A stretch of 11,288 nucleotides of DNA, from NCBI GenBank assembly GCA_028714055.1, contig JAQTNB010000015.1, forward strand, positions 1 to 11,288, read 5' to 3'. Every line of letters begins with the position of its first letter. Within the stretch, counting starts at the first letter, position 1. Positions 5,874 through 11,288 of the stretch are shown piece by piece. The notes below the pieces were generated by a model. It saw only the letters and a program-made list of their open reading frames with translations, did not search any database and was not told the DNA's origin. The stretch is from Candidatus Omnitrophota bacterium (GTDB lineage: Bacteria; Omnitrophota; Gorgyraeia; Gygaellales; Profunditerraquicolaceae). The position numbers were made by a program, and so were the translations under genes.

Positions 5874-5934
5874 CTGACGTCATGAAGCTCCTTGGAAAAT
5901 TTCAGCATGCTTATGAGACGAACTAACATTATAA
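5847..5934. repeat. Degenerate direct repeat of about 38 nt, two copies
   Basis: Copy 1 (5847-5885) and copy 2 (5898-5934) align as AATTT..GCAT..TTATGAG.CG..A.CT.AC..., about 27 identical positions of 39 by hand, with most differences being G-to-A. Copy 1 contains the right arm of the large palindrome; copy 2 has lost the matching arm sequence (GACGAA instead of GGCGGA). This suggests a decayed second copy of the element's right half. Confidence 0.45.
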
Positions 5935-5949
5935 GAGATCAAAAATTCA

Positions 5950-6627
5950 CTACATAAACATCTGCCTATACAGCACCCGCATGATCTCAGATACAAGCTT
6001 GGAGGAATAGTTGCAAAAATCAACGAATGAAAACTTATCGAATGCCAGGCTGAAACCAAAAGCGATAATACAAATATTGATCACATAAATAAAAGAAAAA
6101 CTGAAGATATAATTTGCCTTCAGGAAATCGGACTGCCGGGACCTAAGCGACTTGGCGCTGAAAACCAGGTGCAGCGCAAAGGTAAAACCCCACAAGAGCA
6201 TGAAATACGACAGGGATCCGCTTGACCTGTCAAAAAGGGCATACACGAGGTATACAGCAAAGAGCACGATGGTATAAACAGGGAGCAGATACGGAGCTAC
6301 CTTTACCAGGGGCGCAAAGAAGCTGAAGATCTTCTGAAGAAGCTTCTGGCCTTTTGCATAGACGATCTGGGGCTCCCATACAAACAGGTATAAGGCCAGA
6401 AAGGCCGTAATGCCAAAAAAGAAATATTGCCGTACACCCTGATCTATCGTATTTGCTTCATTGAGGAAGGAAACACTTGTCGCATAGACAAAAAGCAGCA
6501 AGAACAGCCCCAAAAACAGCTTGAAGATACTTAAGACCCGGGAATAAAAATGCGTTAATTTTACTTTTATCCCCGAGGGCTGAATCTGCTCCTCAGGAGG
6601 AAGGAATACTTTCTCGTCCGTCGACAT
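5950..6627 (-). CDS. Unrecognised polytopic membrane protein downstream of serS
   Basis: A 225-residue protein I do not recognise. It begins with a hydrophilic acidic stretch (1-28, MSTDEKVFLPPEEQ...) and then has about five hydrophobic helices: 32-54, 67-84, 107-132, 139-157 and 173-195. A basic loop follows helix 4 (AKSLRSRQ), and a short amphipathic tail (200-225) contains a single Cys. No enzyme motif or transporter signature is visible. By the positive-inside pattern, the loop after helix 2 (AKGQK) and the loop after helix 4 would be cytoplasmic. The ATG lies inside the serS coding region, 35 nt before that gene's end, with GAGG a few bases upstream, so expression is probably coupled to serS. 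Phe, Tyr and Leu content is high, as usual for an inner-membrane protein. Its stop codon abuts the palindrome cluster. Confidence 0.75.
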   Translation of the reverse strand: MSTDEKVFLPPEEQIQPSGIKVKLTHFYSRVLSIFKLFLGLFLLLFVYATSVSFLNEANTIDQGVRQYFFFGITAFLALYLFVWEPQIVYAKGQKLLQKIFSFFAPLVKVAPYLLPVYTIVLFAVYLVYALFDRSSGSLSYFMLLWGFTFALHLVFSAKSLRSRQSDFLKANYIFSFSFIYVINICIIAFGFSLAFDKFSFVDFCNYSSKLVSEIMRVLYRQMFM

Positions 6628-7873
6628 AAGGCCTCAGGCATTGAGGGATCATGATCGATCCGTCTTTTTGTTGGTAATTTTCCATGATCGCGATGACCGT
6701 GCGGGCAAGGGCGACGCCCGAACCGTTCAGCGTGTGCACGTATTCGGTCACCTTCTTGCCGTCTTTGACACGCCTGAACCTGATATTCGCGCGGCGCGCC
6801 TGGAAATTCTCGAAATTCGAGCAGCTTGAAACCTCAAGCCACCTGCCTACCCCCGCGGCATACGCCTCAAGGTCATAGCATTTGCTCGCGGCAAAGCTGA
6901 TATCCTGCGTGGATAAAGCAACGACGCGGTACGGCAAACCCAGGAGCTGCAGTACATCTTCTGCGTCTCCCAGGAGCTTTTCAAGCTCGTCATACGAGTC
7001 TTCGGGCTTCACGAACTTCACCATCTCAACCTTGTCAAACTGGTGGACCCGGGTCAAGCCCTTAGTATCTTTGCCGTAAGAGCCTGCTTCCCTCCTGAAA
7101 CATGCGGTATACGCGGTGTAATAGACCGGAAGCTGCGCTTCATCCAGCACGTCATCGCGAAAGATGTTGGTAACCGGGACTTCCGCCGTCGGTATAAGAA
7201 AAAGGTCGTCGTCTTTAAGGCGGTACATATCCTCTTCGAGCTTCGGGAGCTGCCCGGTGCCGGTCATCGAGGCGCGGTTGACCAGAAACGGCGGAAAGAT
7301 CTCCGTATAGCCGTGTTTCTTGGTGTGCAGGTCGAGCATAAAATTGATCAGCGCCCGCTCAAGCCTGGCGCCCCAGCCTTTAAAAAGGATGAAGTTGGAG
7401 CCGGTGATCTTTGTCGCGCGGGGCAGATCGATTATGTCAAGGCGTTCGGCAAGCTCAACATGGGTTGCGGGCTTAAAATCAAAACGTGGCGCTTCTCCCC
7501 AGGTGCGCACGACCGCGTTGTGGGAGGGGTCTCCGACGGGGACCGAAGAATGCGGAATGTTCGGTATAGTAAGCAGCGCCGCGTCAAGCTTGGAATCCAG
7601 GCCCTTGAGCTCTTCCTCCAGGGCATCGATGCGCGCGGCGATCTCCTTCATGGAACCGATCTTCTGGGAGGCGTCTTTTTTTTCTTTCAAAAGTGAACTG
7701 ATCTGGTCGTTTGCCTTGTTCTTCTCCGCGCGCAGTGCCTCGACCTCTCCCAGCACCTGCCGGCGCCTTGCGTCCGCGGAAAGAAGCGTATCCAGGTCTA
7801 TCTGCAGGTTTCTGTTCTGTAATGCCTGCCTGACCGCTTGAGCATTCTCTCTGATAAAACGTAAATCTAACAT
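6593..7873 (-). CDS. serS: Serine--tRNA ligase (seryl-tRNA synthetase)
   Basis: A complete 426-residue class II synthetase charging tRNA-Ser (and selenocysteine tRNA if present) with serine. The N-terminal domain (1-105) is the long antiparallel coiled-coil arm that grips the variable arm of tRNA-Ser, visible as heptads around 27-97. Catalytic motifs are all present: motif 1 around 169-195, the serine-binding TAEVP (229-233), motif 2 as FRREAGSYGKDTKG...FDKVE (259-283), and motif 3 as NGSGVALARTVIAIMEN (383-399). Length is normal for bacterial SerRS. The ATG start gives the canonical MLDLRFIREN beginning; the ribosome-binding site is only AAAGG. It is separated from rtcB by 112 nt and overlaps the following membrane-protein gene. 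Both serine tRNA genes of this window lie downstream on the same strand. Confidence 0.98.
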   Translation of the reverse strand: MLDLRFIRENAQAVRQALQNRNLQIDLDTLLSADARRRQVLGEVEALRAEKNKANDQISSLLKEKKDASQKIGSMKEIAARIDALEEELKGLDSKLDAALLTIPNIPHSSVPVGDPSHNAVVRTWGEAPRFDFKPATHVELAERLDIIDLPRATKITGSNFILFKGWGARLERALINFMLDLHTKKHGYTEIFPPFLVNRASMTGTGQLPKLEEDMYRLKDDDLFLIPTAEVPVTNIFRDDVLDEAQLPVYYTAYTACFRREAGSYGKDTKGLTRVHQFDKVEMVKFVKPEDSYDELEKLLGDAEDVLQLLGLPYRVVALSTQDISFAASKCYDLEAYAAGVGRWLEVSSCSNFENFQARRANIRFRRVKDGKKVTEYVHTLNGSGVALARTVIAIMENYQQKDGSIMIPQCLRPYVDGRESIPSS

Positions 7874-7985
7874 GGCAACCTTTAGCTGTTAAGAAACCTC
7901 ATAATGCCTTACCGGGAAAACGAGTATCTGTAACCTGTCCTCATCAATAGAGATGCGCCGAGGAGAAACGTCCCTAACTTTGGAT
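7874..7985 (-). other. Intergenic leader of serS, no clear element
   Basis: These 112 nt between rtcB and serS show no ORF with coding character, no T-box-type structure I can draw, and no strong promoter; the nearest -10 is CATTAT in GGCATTATGAGG, without a good -35. The string TTAGGGACGTTTCTCC and a nearby GGACAGGTTACAG resemble short motifs that recur in intergenic DNA of some uncultured lineages. I cannot confirm that from one window. Confidence 0.4.
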
Positions 7986-9443
7986 TTAACCCTTAATGAC
8001 GCCCAACGGTCGCATTCGACAGACGCGCTTTGAGATCCCGGCGTTGTGCACGACGTCCACGACGTCATTGACGTCTTTATAGACCTGCGGCGCCTCTTCA
8101 ACGAGTGTCCCGCGGCCCGAAGCTTTCACTATTATACCTTTTGATTCCAAATCTTTCAACAGGACATTTACGTTGATGGAACGAAGAGCCGCGGTGCGGG
8201 ACATAAGCCTTCCTGCCCCATGGCAGGTAGAATAAAAAGTTTCGGCTGCTTTGTGCGTGCCGACCAGAAGATATGAATTCCTCCCCATATCACCGGGGAT
8301 AATGACGGGTTGTCCTATCTCCTTATATTGCGAGGGAAGCTCCGGGTGGCCGGGAGGGAATGCCCGGGTCGCGCCTTTACGGTGGATACATAATTTTTTC
8401 TCTTTTCCGTCAACGATGTGCGTCTCGATCTTGGCGATATTATGGGCGACATCGTAAATAAGCTCCATCCCCATCTTCTGCCAGGACATGGAAAATACCC
8501 TCTCAAAGACGCAGCGCGTCAGGTGCATCAGGCACTGACGGTTTGCCCAGGCGTAGTTTGCCGCGCATCTCATTGCCGCCAGGTATGCTTTTCCTTCGGG
8601 GGAATCAACCGGAGCGCATGCCAACTGCCTGTCGGGAACATTGATGCCGTATTTCTCCAAACAGCGCACCATACTGCGCACGTATTCTTCGCATACCTGG
8701 TACCCGAACCCCCGCGAGCCGGAATGGATCATTACCATGACCTGGCCGGTTCGCAGGCCTAAAGCGTCGCAGGCAGCGGCATTATAAAGCTGGTCGATCA
8801 CCTGGACCTCAAGGAAATGGTTGCCTGAGCCAAGCGTGCCTGATTGCGCCTTGCCCCTTTCATAGGCGCGATCGGATATGACCGAGGGGTCTGCGCCGAC
8901 GATTGCGCCGCGCTCTTCGGTGCACGCAAGGTCCTCTTCAGTCCCCCATCCTTTTGCCACTGCCCAGGCAGAGCCCTTCAACAAGATCTCTTTTTCCTCC
9001 CTGGCGCTGACCTTGATATCCCCTTTTGAGCCGACGCCCGAAGGGATATCGGAAAAAAGCGCCAGGGTAAGTTCTTGTATCTTATCCTTTATCTCTTCGT
9101 ATTCAAATTCCGTCTTCAGGAGCCTAACCCCGCAGTTGATGTCATAACCAACCCCTCCGGGAGAAATGACCCCTCCGGCATCGATATCAGTCGCCGCTAC
9201 TCCTCCGATACAGAACCCATACCCCCAGTGTATGTCCGGCATGGCAAGGGAGGCGTTGACGATCCCCGGAAGAAACGCGACATTGGCCACCTGCTCGACG
9301 GCCTTATCCCGGCGGATATCCTTGAGTAGCTTTTCATCCGCGTAAACGATCCCCGGGACGCGCATCCCAGGCTTGTAGGACCTGGGTATCCTGAAACGGT
9401 AATCGTCGATCTTCTCTAAGCTGCATTCGCGCATTTCAGACAT
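7986..9443 (-). CDS. rtcB: RNA 3'-phosphate/5'-OH ligase RtcB (archaeal-length form)
   Basis: A complete 485-residue RtcB, the GTP- and Mn-dependent ligase that joins RNA 3'-phosphate or 2',3'-cyclic phosphate ends to 5'-OH ends, as in tRNA splicing and RNA repair. The metal and nucleophile residues are in place: Asp101 and Cys104 in GGVGYDINCGVRL, His209 in GSGNHFLEVQ, His240 in MIHSGSRGFGYQVC, His334 in VAHNIAKIE, and the guanylylated His408 in STCHGAGR. Also present are HRKGATRAFPPGHP and GDMGRNSYLLVGT. Length matches archaeal RtcB (about 480) rather than the shorter E. coli form, and no intein interrupts the active site. It overlaps archease by 8 nt (ATG inside the archease end), the typical arrangement with its activator. 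A second Met at position 4 is an equally possible start. No RtcA or RtcR is seen here. Confidence 0.98.
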   Translation of the reverse strand: MSEMRECSLEKIDDYRFRIPRSYKPGMRVPGIVYADEKLLKDIRRDKAVEQVANVAFLPGIVNASLAMPDIHWGYGFCIGGVAATDIDAGGVISPGGVGYDINCGVRLLKTEFEYEEIKDKIQELTLALFSDIPSGVGSKGDIKVSAREEKEILLKGSAWAVAKGWGTEEDLACTEERGAIVGADPSVISDRAYERGKAQSGTLGSGNHFLEVQVIDQLYNAAACDALGLRTGQVMVMIHSGSRGFGYQVCEEYVRSMVRCLEKYGINVPDRQLACAPVDSPEGKAYLAAMRCAANYAWANRQCLMHLTRCVFERVFSMSWQKMGMELIYDVAHNIAKIETHIVDGKEKKLCIHRKGATRAFPPGHPELPSQYKEIGQPVIIPGDMGRNSYLLVGTHKAAETFYSTCHGAGRLMSRTAALRSINVNVLLKDLESKGIIVKASGRGTLVEEAPQVYKDVNDVVDVVHNAGISKRVCRMRPLGVIKG

Positions 9444-9849
9444 CGAACACGACCTTCCCCGTCCACAGAGAGCCTCTTCTGCGGATGCTCAGCTCATGGT
9501 AGGTGACTGCTTTGATCTCGGTACGCAGGCGGTATGCGGATATGCCGCGCGCAAAGACTTTTGCCTTAAGCGCCTGCGCGCTCACCGACTCTATCTTTAT
9601 GCGGCTGCATATGAATGACTTCGCGGAAGATAGGGAGAGGAGGTCATTGAGCCAACGGGCAAGAAGGTCTTCAAGGGAATCCGCTTTTACCGTGACATAC
9701 AAAACCTTCTCCCGCGCATGGCGGGTTTTCTTTTCGGCCATGATATCGAACATCGCCAAGGCGGCATTCTTAAAAAGGGTTTTCAATGTCCTGGCTTTGA
9801 CGCGGATGGCGATATCTGCGGTATGTTCGAGAAAGGAATAGGTTTTCAA
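9436..9849 (-). CDS. Archease, activator of RtcB
   Basis: A complete 137-residue archease, the small metal-binding protein that speeds guanylylation and turnover of RtcB and widens its nucleotide use. Family landmarks are the opening YSFLEHTADI with metal-ligand Asp12, the central LEDLLARWLNDLL segment (58-70), the KAVTYHELSI strand, and the C-terminal VVFDV with the second conserved Asp136. The start codon is TTG (9847-9849). An in-frame TAA lies five codons upstream and no ATG or GTG lies between, and starting later would cut the conserved EHTAD motif. The ribosome-binding site is poor, so translation may depend on the TPR gene that ends 25 nt upstream. The gene runs into rtcB with an 8-nt overlap. 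Confidence 0.95.
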   Translation of the reverse strand: MKTYSFLEHTADIAIRVKARTLKTLFKNAALAMFDIMAEKKTRHAREKVLYVTVKADSLEDLLARWLNDLLSLSSAKSFICSRIKIESVSAQALKAKVFARGISAYRLRTEIKAVTYHELSIRRRGSLWTGKVVFDV

Positions 9850-9874
9850 TAAAGGACCGGCTTATAATGGAGCG

Positions 9875-11288
9875 CTATTGCCCTATATATTGCTTCAATT
9901 CTGCGGCGAGGTCTTCCCGGTGCAGCGCCTCAAGCTTCTTGATCTGCTTTGATACCTTCTGCTTATCCCCTTTTTGCTTATAGACCCGGCCCAGGCTTGC
10001 ATAGGCTTCGGCATAGGAAGGCTTAAAATGCACGACCTTTTCAAAACAACCCAGTGCTTTATCGTATTTGCCCAGGTTTAAATAGATGTCACCCAGGGTC
10101 ATATAAGCATCGGGGTAATTGGAACGAAGACGGATGGCTTCCTGGAGGCACTCAATGGCTTTATCGTAATCCCCAAGCCCGGAGTAGATATTACCCAGCC
10201 CAAGATAGGCGTCAGGATAATTGGGGCGGATCTTCAGGGCCTCCCGGAAGGATTGGATCGCTTTATCATTATCTCCTTTACCGGAGTAAAGATTTGCCAG
10301 CCCCATATAAACATCCGGGTAATTGGGGCGTAAAGCGATGGCCTGCTGGAAAGCTTCTATGGCCCTGGAATGATCGCCGAGGTTTGCATGGATATTGCCG
10401 AGCGCCGCATACGCATCCGGGTAATTGGGGCGCAGGCGGATCGCCTTTTGGAAACATTCGATGGCTTTATCATAATCTCCGAGGCCAGAATAGATATAGC
10501 CGAGATTGGGATAAATGTCCGCAAAATTAGGGTTTATCTGCAGAGCCCGCTGAAAATAGTCGATTGCTTTCGGGTAGTCCCCCTGGCTTGCATAGATATC
10601 CCCCAGGCTCATATAGGCGTCCGGGTAATTGGGGCGAAGGCGGATCGTCTTTTGAAAACATTCGATGGCCTGCGGATAATTGCCGCGGTTGGAATAAATG
10701 TTCGCCAGGCTCATGTAAACATCCGGGGAATTGGGGCGAAGGCGGATCGCTTTTTGAAAACATTCGACGGCTTTATCTGTGTCCCCGATGGTTATATAGA
10801 CATACCCGAGGCTGGGATATGCATCCGTAAAATTAGGATCGACCTGTAAAGCTTTCTGGAAAGATTCAATTGCCTTTGAGTAATTACCGAGGCTGGCGTA
10901 GATATCTCCCAGGCTCATATAGGCATCCGGGTAGTTGGGGCGCAAGGCTATTGCCTGCTGGAAATATTCGATGGCTTTATCGGGATTACCCTGGCTGGAA
11001 TAGAGATTACCCAGGCCCTTGTACGTATCCGGGTAGTTGGGGCGCAGGCGGATAGCCTGCTGGAAACATTCGACGGCTTTTTCGGGGTTACCGAGGCCAA
11101 AGTAAGCATTGCCCATGCTCACGTAAGCATCCGCATAATTCGGGCGGCGTTCTATGCTCCGTTTATAAAACTCAACAGCCTTTTCCAGGTCTCCCCAGGC
11201 AGAATAGATATCCCCGAGGCTCATATTAGCTCCCGGATACTTGGGGCGCAGCTTTAGGGCCTTTTGAAAAGATTCGACCGCCTTCTCG
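9875..11288 (-). CDS. Large TPR-repeat protein, C-terminal part (5' end outside window)
   Basis: The frame is open to the window edge. It encodes at least 470 residues made of about thirteen consecutive 34-residue tetratricopeptide repeats of the form xKAIExFQxAIRLRPNYPDA followed by YMSLGDIYxxxGxY, then a short basic-helical tail ending QYIGQ. The ATG at 11224 falls inside a repeat (upstream codons read ...FQKALKLRPKYPGAN), so it is not the true start. TPR solenoids bind proteins or peptides; the regular NYPDA type is common in OGT-like and secreted bacterial scaffolds. Any catalytic domain or signal peptide would be upstream, outside the window. The repeats are also strong 102-bp tandem DNA repeats, with a 306-bp higher-order duplication. 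It ends 25 nt before archease, so it may share a transcript with the RNA-ligase pair. Confidence 0.9.
   Translation of the reverse strand, partial: EKAVESFQKALKLRPKYPGANMSLGDIYSAWGDLEKAVEFYKRSIERRPNYADAYVSMGNAYFGLGNPEKAVECFQQAIRLRPNYPDTYKGLGNLYSSQGNPDKAIEYFQQAIALRPNYPDAYMSLGDIYASLGNYSKAIESFQKALQVDPNFTDAYPSLGYVYITIGDTDKAVECFQKAIRLRPNSPDVYMSLANIYSNRGNYPQAIECFQKTIRLRPNYPDAYMSLGDIYASQGDYPKAIDYFQRALQINPNFADIYPNLGYIYSGLGDYDKAIECFQKAIRLRPNYPDAYAALGNIHANLGDHSRAIEAFQQAIALRPNYPDVYMGLANLYSGKGDNDKAIQSFREALKIRPNYPDAYLGLGNIYSGLGDYDKAIECLQEAIRLRSNYPDAYMTLGDIYLNLGKYDKALGCFEKVVHFKPSYAEAYASLGRVYKQKGDKQKVSKQIKKLEALHREDLAAELKQYIGQ
10370..10981 (-). repeat. 306-bp higher-order duplication (three TPRs copied in tandem) inside the TPR gene
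   Basis: The block of repeats at 10676-10981 corresponds repeat by repeat to the block at 10370-10675. First members share NYPDAYMSLGDIYAS. Second members share the otherwise unusual (V/I)(D/N)PNF.D.YP.LGY(V/I)Y pattern. Third members share (V/I)ECFQKAIRLRPN. The PNF and YP.LGY variants occur only in these two second members among the repeats in the window, so a three-repeat unit was duplicated as a block. Confidence 0.7.

Noticed and set aside
7043..7696. 217-codon plus-strand ORF inside serS
   Set aside because: It is antisense to conserved SerRS coding sequence and has no recognisable protein pattern.
7874..7985. T-box leader for serS
   Set aside because: No T-box consensus, specifier loop or terminator/antiterminator pair is visible in 112 nt.
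7889..8101. 70-codon minus-strand ORF overlapping the rtcB 3' end
   Set aside because: It is mostly the wrong frame of the rtcB C-terminus, with shadow-like Arg/Ser-rich composition.
10054..11055. Plus-strand ORFs rich in Gly, Trp and Pro repeats
   Set aside because: They are antisense translations of the 102-bp TPR-coding repeats and explained entirely by that gene.
9900..11288. Regularly spaced repeats considered as a CRISPR or minisatellite array
   Set aside because: The 102-bp period equals one 34-residue TPR and the frame is open throughout, so it is coding.

Overview
Every gene I can support in this window reads on the minus strand, so it is described in transcription order, from high to low coordinates. 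The organism looks like an uncultured Gram-negative bacterium. Evidence is a beta-barrel porin ending in Phe, a secreted binding protein, and a dCache-type histidine kinase. The RtcB is of the archaeal-length, archease-partnered kind, and the large TPR protein and palindrome-rich intergenic DNA resemble Omnitrophota-like or deltaproteobacterial genomes. That placement is an impression from gene content, not a demonstrated taxonomy.

Region A (about 11288-7986) is an RNA-repair block. The 3' part of a large TPR-repeat gene runs off the window edge. It is followed 25 nt later by archease (TTG start), which overlaps rtcB by 8 nt. RtcB is the 3'-phosphate RNA ligase and archease is its activator.

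Region B (7985-5680) is a serine-translation block: a 112-nt spacer, serS, an unrecognised five-helix membrane protein overlapping serS by 35 nt, a 179-nt palindromic intergenic segment, and tRNA-Ser(UGA) with an encoded CCA.

Region C (5593-360) is a tight four-gene envelope operon: a porin with an N-terminal coiled coil, a PstS-like periplasmic binding protein, a dCache-HAMP-PAS hybrid-free histidine kinase, and an FkbM-type methyltransferase. Spacings are 22 nt, 9 nt and an 8-nt overlap. There is no ABC permease and no response regulator, so the binding protein and porin look more like inputs to a sensor than parts of a transporter. This is inference.

Region D (359-1): tRNA-Ser(CGA) has its own extended -10 promoter overlapping the methyltransferase stop codon. 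It is followed by three successive palindromes and the first 20 codons of a gene that reads like the N-terminus of an AzgA/NCS2-type purine permease.

The least explained DNA is the palindromic material around the two tRNA-Ser genes. A CTCCGCC...GGCGGAG element occurs near both, in a long and a short form. The most interesting functional hypotheses are the permease-less porin/binding-protein/kinase operon, and the co-location of serS, two serine tRNAs and the RtcB-archease RNA ligase pair.
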